DNA of 64,000 bases from Haloechinothrix sp033042135. Its GTDB lineage: Bacteria; Actinomycetota; Actinomycetes; Mycobacteriales; Pseudonocardiaceae. The stretch lies in assembly GCF_033042135.1 (NCBI RefSeq), contig NZ_WBXM01000007.1, positions 186,001 through 250,000 on the forward strand, written 5' to 3'. The notes beneath the pieces are model-generated. The model was not told where the DNA came from, made no database searches, and saw only the letters and a program-made list of their open reading frames with translations. Below, piece after piece: positions 17,501 to 25,596 of the stretch. The translations under genes were made by a program, and so were the position numbers. Within the stretch, counting starts at the first letter, position 1, and each line of letters starts with the position of its first letter.

Positions 17501-19030
17501 ATGAAGGATCTCTACATCGACGGCGACTGGGTCGCGTCCTCCTCCGAGCCCGGTGAGGACACCAGGACCGTCCTCAATCCCTACGACAGCAGCGTGCTGG
17601 CCACCGTCGCCGAAGCCGCGAGCGCCGATGTCGGCCGCGCCGCTCATGCCGCCCGTCTGGCCTTCCACCGGGGACCGTGGCCTGCCACCGTGGCGGGCGA
17701 GCGCGGCGAATTGCTGCGCCGGATCGCCGACTTACTGGTGCGCGACCGGGAGGAACTCGCCCGGATCGAGAGCCTGGACACCGGCAAGACGCTGGCGGAG
17801 GGCCGCATCGACGTCGACGACATCACCGCGGTGTTCCGCTACTACGCGGGCCTGGCGGACAAGGACGCGGGCAGGCTCGTCGACGCGGGTAACCCCGACG
17901 TGGTCAGCCGCGTGACCTACGAGCCAGTCGGGGTGTGTGCCCTGATCGCCCCGTGGAACTACCCACTGCTGCAGATGTCGTGGAAGCTCGCCCCCGCCCT
18001 GGCCGCGGGCAACACCATGATCATCAAACCGAGCGAGCTGACCCCGCTGTCCACCATCAGGCTCGTGGCCCTGATCGCCGAAGCGGGCGCACCACCGGGG
18101 GTGGTCAACCTGCTGCTCGGCTCGGGAGCCGAGGTCGGCTCGGCCATGGTGACCCACCCCGAAGTCGACCTGGTGTCCTTCACCGGCGGCATCGCCACCG
18201 GCAGGAAGGTCATGGCGGCCGCGGCGGACGGCATCAAGCGGGTCGCCCTCGAGCTGGGTGGGAAGAACCCCAACGTGGTCTTCGCCGATGCCGACTTCGA
18301 CACCGCGGTCGACTACGCGCTGGCAGCCGCGTTCTTCCACTCCGGCCAGGTCTGTTCGGCAGGATCGCGGCTGATCGTCGAGGAGAGCCTGCACGACGAC
18401 TTCGTGGCCGAGCTGGCCCACCGCGCCGAGGCGATCCGGCTCGGCAACGGGCTCGACCCGGCCACCGAGTGCGGCCCGCTGATCTCGGCAGAACACCGGG
18501 ACAAAGTGGAGCGTTACATCGCGCAGGCGATCGAAGACGGCGCGAAGCTCGTGACCGGAGGTCACCGCCCCGAGGACCCCGAGCTGGCCGACGGCTTCTT
18601 CCTGCGCCCCACCATCTTTACCGGCTGCACCTCCGACATGCCGGTCGTAGCCGACGAGGTGTTCGGCCCGGTCGTCACCGTGGAGCGGTTCCGCGACGAG
18701 GACGAGGCGGTGACACTGGCCAACGACACCGACTACGGCCTCGCGGGCGCCGTCTGGACCTCCGATGCTTCGGTGGCTCAGCGCGTGGCCGGCCGGATGC
18801 GGCACGGCACGGTCTGGATCAACGACTACCACCCCTACCTGCCGCAGGCGGAGTGGGGCGGGTTCGGACGCTCCGGTATCGGCCGGGAACTCGGCGCAGC
18901 AGGCCTCGACGAGTACCGCGAGGCCAAGCACATCTACCAGAACATCCGGCCCCAACCCATGCGCTGGTTCACGGGGGCGGAACCGCTTTCCGAAACCGGC
19001 ACACGACAGAAGGGCGGCTCGCCACAGTGA
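17501..19030 (+). CDS. betB: Betaine-aldehyde dehydrogenase
   Basis: NAD(P)-dependent oxidation of betaine aldehyde to glycine betaine, the second step of betaine synthesis from choline. The 509-aa protein is a standard aldehyde dehydrogenase. It has the cofactor region APWNYPLLQMSWKLAPALAAG, the general base in LELGGKNPNVVFADADFD, the catalytic cysteine in SGQVCSAGSRL and EVFGPVVTVERF. The start is ATG 17501 with AGGAA upstream. Its stop overlaps the betA start as GTGA. Function is assigned by family plus its pairing with betA and a betaine-type ABC importer. Confidence 0.88.
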   Translation: MKDLYIDGDWVASSSEPGEDTRTVLNPYDSSVLATVAEAASADVGRAAHAARLAFHRGPWPATVAGERGELLRRIADLLVRDREELARIESLDTGKTLAEGRIDVDDITAVFRYYAGLADKDAGRLVDAGNPDVVSRVTYEPVGVCALIAPWNYPLLQMSWKLAPALAAGNTMIIKPSELTPLSTIRLVALIAEAGAPPGVVNLLLGSGAEVGSAMVTHPEVDLVSFTGGIATGRKVMAAAADGIKRVALELGGKNPNVVFADADFDTAVDYALAAAFFHSGQVCSAGSRLIVEESLHDDFVAELAHRAEAIRLGNGLDPATECGPLISAEHRDKVERYIAQAIEDGAKLVTGGHRPEDPELADGFFLRPTIFTGCTSDMPVVADEVFGPVVTVERFRDEDEAVTLANDTDYGLAGAVWTSDASVAQRVAGRMRHGTVWINDYHPYLPQAEWGGFGRSGIGRELGAAGLDEYREAKHIYQNIRPQPMRWFTGAEPLSETGTRQKGGSPQ

Positions 19031-20742
19031 CGTCAGGGAAGGCAACGAAGAAGCTGACCTCCATGCTCACGAACTCCGTGGACGACAACTACGACTTCAT
19101 CATCGTCGGCGGAGGTTCCGCAGGATGCGCGCTCGCCAACCGGCTCAGCGCCGACCCGAACAACAAGGTCCTCGTCCTCGAAGCAGGGCGACCGGACTGG
19201 ATCTGGGATGTCTTCATCCACATGCCGGCCGCCCTGACCATGGTGATCGGCAACCGGTTCTACGACTGGAAGTACGAGTCCGAGCCCGAGCCGTACATGG
19301 GCGGCCGCCGTGTCTCCCACGGCCGGGGCAAGGTGCTCGGTGGCTCCAGCTCCATCAACGGCATGATCTTCCAGCGCGGCAACCCGTTGGACCTCGAACG
19401 GTGGGCCTCCGACCCTGGAATGTCCTCCTGGGACTACGCGCATTGCCTCCCCTACTTCAAGCGTATGGAAATCTGCGTCAGCGGAGGCGACGAGTGGCGC
19501 GGTAGCGATGGTCCGCTGTGGATCGAACGGAGAGAGGGCAACCACCCGCTGTTCGGTGCCTTCCTCGATGCCGCGCAGGACGCCGGATACCCGCTCACCA
19601 AGGACGTCAACGGGTACCAGCAGGAAGGGTTCGCCACTTTCGACAGCATGATCCGCAAGGGCAGGCGCTGGTCGGCGGCGAGAGCCTACCTGCACCCGGT
19701 CAAGGTCCGGCCGAACCTGACCGTACAGTGCCTGTCGCGGGTCAACCGGGTGCTGCTCGACGGCAACCGGGCCGTCGGCGTGGAGTACCAGCGGCCCGGC
19801 GGCTCGCCGAAACGCGTGCACGGCGGCGAGGTCATCCTCGCGGGCGGCGCGATCAATACCCCGCAGCTGCTCCAGCTGTCCGGCATCGGCAATGCCGAGG
19901 AGCTGTCCGCACTCGGCATCGACGTGGTGCAGGATCTGCCCGGCGTGGGCGAGAACATGCAGGATCACCTCGAGGTGTACATCCAGCACGCGTGCACCCA
20001 ACCGGTCTCCTATAACCCGGCGCTCAAGCTGCACAACCGCCCGAAGATCGGCCTACAGTGGCTGTTCGGCAAGAAGGGGCCTGCCGCGACCAACCACTTC
20101 GAGGTGGGCGGCTTCGTGCGCGGCAACGACCAGGTCGAGTACCCGAACCTGATGTTCCATTTCCTCCCCATCGCGGTCCGTTACGACGGGACCCCGGTCG
20201 GTGCCGAGCACGGCTACCAGGTCCACATCGGCCCGATGTACTCCGATGTGCGTGGCAGTGTGAAGATCACATCGACCGACCCGTCGAAGCATCCGGCCCT
20301 CCGGTTCAACTACCTCTCCACGGAGAACGACCGGCGCGAGTGGATCGAGGCCGTCAACGTGGCGCGGGAGATCCTCGCCCAGCCGTCCTTCGCTCCCTAC
20401 GACGGGGGCGAGCTCTCGCCAGGGCCGTCGGTCAGCACCGATGAGGAGATCCTCGACTGGGTGGCCTCCGACGCCGAAACCGCCTACCACCCGTCCTGCA
20501 CCGCCAAGATGGGAACCGGCGAGGGATCGGTCGTCGATCCGGAATCGATGGCCGTACACGGTATGGAAGGCCTGCGGGTCGTCGACGCCTCGGCGATGCC
20601 CTACCTGACCAACGGCAACATCTACGCTCCCGTGATGATGCTCGCCGAGAAGGCGGCCGACCTCATCCTCGGCAACACGCCGCTGCCGCCGGAGCACGTC
20701 GACTTCTACCGCCACGACCCCGACCGGGAGCGCTCCGCCTGA
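19027..20742 (+). CDS. betA: Choline dehydrogenase-like GMC oxidoreductase
   Basis: FAD-dependent GMC oxidoreductase, 571 aa, predicted to oxidise choline to betaine aldehyde. It shows the FAD fold DFIIVGGGSAGCALANRL, the GMC signature GKVLGGSSSINGMIFQRGNP and the C-terminal catalytic region YHPSCTAKMG plus VDASAMPYLTNGNIYAP. GTG 19027 overlaps the betB TGA, so translation is coupled; ATG 19063 (MLTNSVDD) is a possible internal start. The frame stays open for another 1.1 kb upstream inside betB, but that part has no family similarity and is a GC-driven shadow. Confidence 0.88.
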   Translation: MTSGKATKKLTSMLTNSVDDNYDFIIVGGGSAGCALANRLSADPNNKVLVLEAGRPDWIWDVFIHMPAALTMVIGNRFYDWKYESEPEPYMGGRRVSHGRGKVLGGSSSINGMIFQRGNPLDLERWASDPGMSSWDYAHCLPYFKRMEICVSGGDEWRGSDGPLWIERREGNHPLFGAFLDAAQDAGYPLTKDVNGYQQEGFATFDSMIRKGRRWSAARAYLHPVKVRPNLTVQCLSRVNRVLLDGNRAVGVEYQRPGGSPKRVHGGEVILAGGAINTPQLLQLSGIGNAEELSALGIDVVQDLPGVGENMQDHLEVYIQHACTQPVSYNPALKLHNRPKIGLQWLFGKKGPAATNHFEVGGFVRGNDQVEYPNLMFHFLPIAVRYDGTPVGAEHGYQVHIGPMYSDVRGSVKITSTDPSKHPALRFNYLSTENDRREWIEAVNVAREILAQPSFAPYDGGELSPGPSVSTDEEILDWVASDAETAYHPSCTAKMGTGEGSVVDPESMAVHGMEGLRVVDASAMPYLTNGNIYAPVMMLAEKAADLILGNTPLPPEHVDFYRHDPDRERSA

Positions 20743-20745
20743 CGG

Positions 20746-20781
20746 CTGGGTCTCCGGGGCAGGAGCCCCGGAGATGCCCAG
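20746..20781 (+). terminator. Strong stem-loop between betA and the ABC transporter genes
   Basis: TCTCCGGGGC (20751-20760) pairs perfectly with GCCCCGGAGA (20765-20774) around AGGA, and CTGGG/CCCAG extends the stem past a small bulge. No T-run follows. It sits 3 bp after betA and 43 bp before the ATPase gene, inside what looks like one operon. It may attenuate read-through or protect the upstream message. Confidence 0.6.
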
Positions 20782-20823
20782 GCGATCCCGTCGAGCAGCG
20801 AGCACAACCAGGAAGGCACCATC

Positions 20824-21912
20824 GTGACCACGCTCCACCATCCCACCGAAAGCATCGACAAACAGCGCGACCGATTATCCGAACCCGTCATCTCGGTGCG
20901 CGAGCTGTGGAAGGTCTTCGGCCCTAAGGCAGCCGAGGTTCCCACCTCCCCCGATCTGCGCGCGCTGGACAGGCGGGAACTCATCGAGCAGACCGGCTGC
21001 ACCGCGGCCGTACGGGATATCGATTTCGACGTCGCCGAAGGCGAAGTCTTCGTCGTCATGGGACTGTCCGGCTCTGGAAAGTCCACACTGGTCCGGTGTT
21101 TGACCCGATTGATCGAACCCACCGCGGGATCGATCATGTTCGAGGGGGATGATCTGCTCACCGCAGGGGACAAGCATCTTCGCGAGCTGCGAAGGAACAA
21201 GTTCTCCATGGTGTTCCAGCACTTCGGGCTCCTGCCCCACCGCAAGGTGATCGACAACGTCGCTTTCGGCCTGGAGATCAACCGGATGTCCAAAGCCGAG
21301 CGGCATACCCGCGCGCAGGAGGTCATCGAGCTGGTCGGGCTCGGCGGCAACGAGCACTCGTACCCGCACCAGCTGTCCGGCGGCATGCAGCAGCGCGTGG
21401 GCCTCGCCAGGGCGTTGGCGGGTGACCCCGACGTGCTGTTCTTCGACGAGCCGTTCTCCGCGCTCGACCCGCTGATCCGGCGGGACATGCAAAGCGAGGT
21501 CGTGCGGCTGCACCAGGAGGTCGGCAAGACCATGGTGTTCATCACCCACGACCTGTCCGAGGCCCTCAAGCTGGGCGACCGCATTCTGATCATGCGCGAC
21601 GGGCAGATGGTCCAGGCCGGTACGGGTGACGAGCTCATCGGCGCCCCGGCCGACGACTACATCCGCGACTTCGTGCGTGACGTTCCGAAAAGCGACGTGC
21701 TCACGCTGCGCTGGATCATGCGCGCGCCTCGCGAGGACGACCCGCTCGACGGGCCGGAGCTGGGTCCGGATGTGGTGGTCGGTGAGGCGACGCGCCGGGT
21801 GCTCGAGGCCGACCGTCCGGTGAAGGTCGTCGCCGACGGCACGCTGCTCGGTATCGTCGGCGACGACGAGATCCTCGCGATCGTGGCGGGACCGGAGGGC
21901 GACCACGCATGA
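20824..21912 (+). CDS. Glycine betaine/proline-type ABC transporter ATPase
   Basis: A 362-aa ATPase of the ProV/OpuAA type. Motifs: Walker A GLSGSGKST, Q-loop MVFQHFGLLPHRKVIDNVAFGLE, signature LSGGMQQRVGLARAL, Walker B VLFFDEPFSALDP and switch His in FITHDLSEAL. The 75-residue C-terminal extension is in the place of the CBS region of ProV and ends VVADGTLLGIVGDDEILAI, so it resembles at least half a CBS unit. The N-terminal 40 residues before the first strand carry a family-typical insertion (ELWKVFGPKA). GTG 20824 follows AGGAAGG. The last 4 bp overlap the permease start (ATGA). Confidence 0.9.
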   Translation: MTTLHHPTESIDKQRDRLSEPVISVRELWKVFGPKAAEVPTSPDLRALDRRELIEQTGCTAAVRDIDFDVAEGEVFVVMGLSGSGKSTLVRCLTRLIEPTAGSIMFEGDDLLTAGDKHLRELRRNKFSMVFQHFGLLPHRKVIDNVAFGLEINRMSKAERHTRAQEVIELVGLGGNEHSYPHQLSGGMQQRVGLARALAGDPDVLFFDEPFSALDPLIRRDMQSEVVRLHQEVGKTMVFITHDLSEALKLGDRILIMRDGQMVQAGTGDELIGAPADDYIRDFVRDVPKSDVLTLRWIMRAPREDDPLDGPELGPDVVVGEATRRVLEADRPVKVVADGTLLGIVGDDEILAIVAGPEGDHA

Positions 21913-23891
21913 CCGCCTCCGTCACCGAACGCCCCCGAACGCGCAATCCCCGTAGGAGACCACACCTCGGCCTCGTACTGGCTGGCGTGCTCACCGCCTG
22001 GCTGATCGGGTGGTACTTCCTCAGGGGAACACACACGCTCGAGCTGGCTCCTGCCCAGCTCACCGGCCTGCATCAGGCGCTGAACGAGCTGAACCACGCG
22101 ATCGCGACCAACCGGGACACGAACCCGCTGTTCGTGTACTTCTTCGACGTCATCCGTGTCATCGTCGGTGAGTTCGCCGGGTTCATCCAGGGGCTCATAG
22201 CGCAACCCGCCTTCGGCGCTCCAGTTCCCGTACTGGGGTGGTTGGGTGTCGTGGCCGTCGCGGGGTACATCGCCTACACGGTCGGCAATGCGCGGGTATC
22301 AGTGCTCGCCATGGCGGGCTTCACCGTTCTCGGCCTGCAAGGGCTGTGGCAAGAAAGCATGGACACGCTTGCCCTGACTCTGGCCGCGGTGACGATCGCG
22401 CTGGCATTCACCATTCCCATCGGGATCTGGGCGGGCCTGTCCGACCGGTTCCACCGGGCGATCACACCGGTGCTGGACTTCATGCAGACGATGCCAACCT
22501 TCGTCTACCTGGCACCGCTGACGCTGTTCTTCCTGATCGGTCCGGCCTCGGCGACCATCGCCACGCTCATCTACGCCGCGCCACCCACGGTGCGGTTGAC
22601 TGCGCACGGGATCCGCGCGGTGCCACCGCAGATGGTCGAGGCCAGCGATTCCCTCGGTGCCACCCGGTGGCAGCTGCTGACCAAGGTGCTGCTGCCCGCT
22701 GCCAAGCGCACCATCCTGCTCGGCATCAACCAGACCATGATGGCCGCGCTGGCCATGGTCACCATCGCCGCACTGATCAACGCCCCTGGGCTGGGCAACA
22801 CGGTGATCAACGCGCTGCAGTCGCACGATGTCGGCACCGCATTCAACGGCGGGTTGGCGATCGTGATCCTGGCGATCGTGCTCGACCGGGTAACCACCGC
22901 CGCGGGCGCGGACCGCGAACGCGCCGCGCCACAGCAGGGATGGGCGGCCCGGTTCGGCACCGGTCTGCGAACACCCGCGCTGCTCCTCGGCGGTGTGGCC
23001 ACCGCGATCGGGATTTGGCTGTCCCGCACCTTCGTGTGGGCCGCCGAGTTCCCCGGCGCTGGCACCCTCGGCAGCTGGGTCGAGGGGATCACCGAGGGCA
23101 TCACCGAGTGGGTCAGGAGCAACTTCGCCGTGGCGACCACCGGCCTGAAGGACGGCGCCACGGCACTGGTCATCAACCCGTTACAGGCGTTGCTGACCGA
23201 GTCACCGTGGTGGCTCATCGCTGCCGTGATCCTCACCGTGGCCGTGGTACTCGGCAACGTGCGCGCCGCGATCGTCGCGGCGAGCTGTATCGCGTTGATC
23301 ATCGGTACCGGCCTGTGGCACGACGCGATGATCACTCTCGCCTCGGTACTGATCGCCACCGCCATCGTCGTGGCGTTCGCGGTGGTCATCGGCGTATGGA
23401 TGGGAAGAAGCCAGCGGGTGGACCAGATCGTTCGCCCGGTGCTGGACGCCGGTCAGGTCATGCCGCCGTTCGTGTACCTGGTGCCGTTCCTCGCGCTGTT
23501 CGAGGCCACACGCTTCACCGCGATCGTCGCAGCGGTCATGTACGCGTCGCCGGTCGCCATCAAGATCGTGACCGACGGCATCCGAGGGGTGTCGGCCACC
23601 ACTGTGGAAGCCGCGACCGCGTCCGGGGCGAGCACCTGGCAGGTCATCACCAAGGTGCAACTCCCGATGGCCAGGCGGGCGCTGACGCTGGCGACCAACC
23701 AGGGGCTGATCTACGTCCTGTCCATGGTCGTGGTCGGCGGTCTCGTCGGCGCGGGAGCGCTCGGCTACGCGGTGGTAGCCGGGTTCGCGCAGACATCGCT
23801 GTACGGCAAGGGACTCGCGGCTGGCATCGCGATCGTGCTGCTCGGGATCATGCTCGATCGCATCACTCAGGCCGCGGCGAAACGGACCTAG
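21909..23891 (+). CDS. Betaine-type ABC permease with two fused permease domains
   Basis: A 660-aa membrane protein containing two complete BPD_transp_1 domains. Each ends in the EAA loop that contacts the ATPase: EASDSLGATRWQLLTKVLLP at about residue 240 and EAATASGASTWQVITKVQLP at about 570. Each is followed by the matching L-N-x-x-x-A helices. ProW is normally about 300-350 aa and works as a homodimer, so here both halves of the channel are on one chain. It is translationally coupled to the ATPase by ATGA. An Arg-rich N-terminus precedes the first helix. Confidence 0.9.
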   Translation: MTASVTERPRTRNPRRRPHLGLVLAGVLTAWLIGWYFLRGTHTLELAPAQLTGLHQALNELNHAIATNRDTNPLFVYFFDVIRVIVGEFAGFIQGLIAQPAFGAPVPVLGWLGVVAVAGYIAYTVGNARVSVLAMAGFTVLGLQGLWQESMDTLALTLAAVTIALAFTIPIGIWAGLSDRFHRAITPVLDFMQTMPTFVYLAPLTLFFLIGPASATIATLIYAAPPTVRLTAHGIRAVPPQMVEASDSLGATRWQLLTKVLLPAAKRTILLGINQTMMAALAMVTIAALINAPGLGNTVINALQSHDVGTAFNGGLAIVILAIVLDRVTTAAGADRERAAPQQGWAARFGTGLRTPALLLGGVATAIGIWLSRTFVWAAEFPGAGTLGSWVEGITEGITEWVRSNFAVATTGLKDGATALVINPLQALLTESPWWLIAAVILTVAVVLGNVRAAIVAASCIALIIGTGLWHDAMITLASVLIATAIVVAFAVVIGVWMGRSQRVDQIVRPVLDAGQVMPPFVYLVPFLALFEATRFTAIVAAVMYASPVAIKIVTDGIRGVSATTVEAATASGASTWQVITKVQLPMARRALTLATNQGLIYVLSMVVVGGLVGAGALGYAVVAGFAQTSLYGKGLAAGIAIVLLGIMLDRITQAAAKRT

Positions 23892-23907
23892 CCGATGACG
23901 GACGGAC

Positions 23908-23956
23908 CAGAGCTTCAGGAGAACACCGCGGTTGGTTCAGAGCTTCAGGAGAACAC
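23908..23956 (+). repeat. 19-bp direct repeat upstream of the binding-protein gene
   Basis: CAGAGCTTCAGGAGAACAC occurs at 23908-23926 and again, identical, at 23938-23956, a 30-bp period. It lies between the permease stop and the binding-protein start. Each copy contains a ribosome-site-like AGGAG with no start codon in range. It looks like a recent short tandem duplication; function unknown. Confidence 0.8.
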
Positions 23957-24039
23957 AGACACGGACGGCAGGCGGTCGGGCCGCCGCCCCGAGTGACCGT
24001 GCCAGGTCGGCACGGCAGCAACACACCAGGAGGTATCCA

Positions 24040-25017
24040 ATGGTGAACCGACATTCCCACGGCAAGCGATGGCTCACCGGCACCGGTGTCGCCGCGGTCG
24101 CCGCGCTCACACTGTCCGCGTGCGGCGCGGAGCGGGTCGGTGACGGCGACGATATCGCCACCGACGCCGACTGCGGCGAGTTCAACCTCGCGGTGAGCCC
24201 GTGGGTCGGATACGAGGCCAACGCCGCGGTCATCGCGCACGTCGCCGAGGAGGAGCTCGGCTGCACGGTGAACAAGAAGGAGCTGCAGGAGGAGGTCGCC
24301 TGGCAGGGCTTCGGCACCGGCGAGGTCGACGCCATCGTGGAGAACTGGGGGCACGAGGACCTCAAGCAGCGCTACATCGAGGAGCAAGGCACGGCCGTCG
24401 AGGCAGGCTCGACCGGCGTGCACGGTGAGATCGGCTGGTTCGTACCGGAATGGCTGGCTGATGAGTATCCCGACATCACCGACTGGGAGAACCTCAACGA
24501 CTACGCCGATATGTTCCAGACCTCGGAGTCCGGCAACAACGGCCAGTTCCTCGCCGGTGATCCCTCGTTCGTCAGCAACGACGAGGCACTGGTGGCCAAC
24601 CTCGACCTCGATTTCCAGGTGGTGCACGCGGGTAGCGAGACCGCGCTGAACCAGGCGTTCCTGCGTGCTCACCAGGAGCGCGAGCCGTTGATCGGTTACT
24701 TCTACCGGCCGCACTGGCTGGAGGCGCAGATCGACGTGGCCCGGGTGGAGCTGCCGCCGTACGAGGAGGGGTGTGACGACGATCCTGAGGCGGTCGCCTG
24801 CGATTACCCCGAGTACGACCTCGACAAGATCGTCCGCGCCGAGTTCGCCGAGGAAGGCGGGCCCGCGTTCCAGCTGGTGGACAACTTCCAATGGAGCAAC
24901 GAGGACCAGGTCCAGGTGGCCAGCTGGATCACCGAGGATGACATGGCACCCGCCGAGGCAGGCGCGAGGTGGGTCGAGGAGAACCCCGAGGCCGTCGACG
25001 AGTGGCTCGACCGGTAA
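24040..25017 (+). CDS. Glycine betaine-type substrate-binding lipoprotein (OpuAC/ProX)
   Basis: A 325-aa extracellular binding protein. An Arg/Lys-containing N-terminus, hydrophobic core and lipobox LTLSACG mark a lipoprotein. The OpuAC domain shows LAVSPWVGYEANAAV, VAWQGFGTGEVDAIVENWGHED and YFYRPHWLEAQIDV, whose aromatic residues are the kind that cage quaternary amines. The start is ATG 24040 with a perfect AGGAGG seven bases upstream. It completes the ABC importer behind betBA. The exact ligand (choline or betaine) cannot be read from sequence. A strong terminator follows. Confidence 0.9.
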   Translation: MVNRHSHGKRWLTGTGVAAVAALTLSACGAERVGDGDDIATDADCGEFNLAVSPWVGYEANAAVIAHVAEEELGCTVNKKELQEEVAWQGFGTGEVDAIVENWGHEDLKQRYIEEQGTAVEAGSTGVHGEIGWFVPEWLADEYPDITDWENLNDYADMFQTSESGNNGQFLAGDPSFVSNDEALVANLDLDFQVVHAGSETALNQAFLRAHQEREPLIGYFYRPHWLEAQIDVARVELPPYEEGCDDDPEAVACDYPEYDLDKIVRAEFAEEGGPAFQLVDNFQWSNEDQVQVASWITEDDMAPAEAGARWVEENPEAVDEWLDR

Positions 25018-25033
25018 CAAGGCAACAGTTCCC

Positions 25034-25067
25034 GTGGTCACCCCGCCGCAAGCGGCGGGGTGACCAC
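25034..25067 (+). terminator. Terminator of the betaine operon
   Basis: A perfect 15-bp stem (arms 25034-25048 and 25053-25067, GTGGTCACCCCGCCG on the left) with a CAAG tetraloop starts 16 bp after the binding-protein stop. There is no T-run, which is common for actinobacterial terminators. Confidence 0.75.
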
Positions 25068-25123
25068 CGGGTCCGGCGTGCCGTGAGCCTGGCGTACGCG
25101 CTTTCACGTGCGACAATGGACCC

Positions 25124-25516
25124 ATGGCGACGGAACGTAACGTCCTGGGTGGCGATCTCGAGGTCTGTGGCACCGACCCGATAACCGGGTTCTACCGTGA
25201 CGGCTGTTGCTCGACCGGCGAGGAGGATCTGGGCAACCACTCGGTCTGCGCCGTGGTCACCGCCGAGTTTCTCGCCAACCAGCAGGCGGCGGGCAACGAC
25301 CTGAGAACGCCTCGTCCGGAGTTCGGCTTCTCGGGTCTGGAGCCGGGCGACCGCTGGTGTGTCTGCGCCAGCCGCTGGCTCCAGGCCTACGAAGTGGGGG
25401 CCGCACCACCGGTGGTGCTGGCCGCCACCCACGAGCAGGCCCTCGACGTCGTTCCCCTGAAAGCCCTGCGAGAGCACGCCGTCGACGTCCCTGCCGATCC
25501 CAGCAGCCTCGCCTAG
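25124..25516 (+). CDS. DUF2237 family protein
   Basis: A 130-aa soluble protein of the DUF2237 family, function unknown. Family features are NVLGGDLEVCGTDPITGFYRDGCC, DLGNHSVCAVVTAEFL, GNDLRTPRPEFGFSGLEPGDRWCVCASRWLQA and the final HEQALDVVPLKALREHA. The conserved cysteines in GCC and WCVCA suggest metal or redox chemistry, but this is not established. It is a single gene downstream of the betaine operon terminator and converges on the M15 gene. Confidence 0.88.
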   Translation: MATERNVLGGDLEVCGTDPITGFYRDGCCSTGEEDLGNHSVCAVVTAEFLANQQAAGNDLRTPRPEFGFSGLEPGDRWCVCASRWLQAYEVGAAPPVVLAATHEQALDVVPLKALREHAVDVPADPSSLA

Positions 25517-25528
25517 CGCACCGCGGGT

Positions 25529-25585
25529 GCGAGCCGAAGGGGGCCACGGGTACCACATAGGTACCGAAGGAGTCCTTCGGCTCAC
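25529..25585. repeat. 57-bp palindromic element, copy 3 (DUF2237/M15 junction)
   Basis: The outer arms are GCGAGCCGAAGG and CCTTCGGCTCAC, with a single change from the consensus at the second last base. The centre has perfect GGTACC sites at 25549 and 25560, with ACATA between them. It lies 12 bp after one stop and 11 bp before the other, filling the convergent gap. This is the most divergent of the four copies in the segments between outer and inner arms. Confidence 0.85.
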
Positions 25586-25596
25586 CACCAGGGGCC

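Noticed and set aside
17935..19026. An upstream extension of betA by about 364 codons
   Set aside because: The extra part overlaps betB in another frame and is low-complexity in Arg, Gly and Pro. The true betA start is the GTG overlapping the betB stop.
23908..23956. Possible CRISPR repeat pair
   Set aside because: There are only two copies with an 11-bp spacer, no further units and no cas gene.
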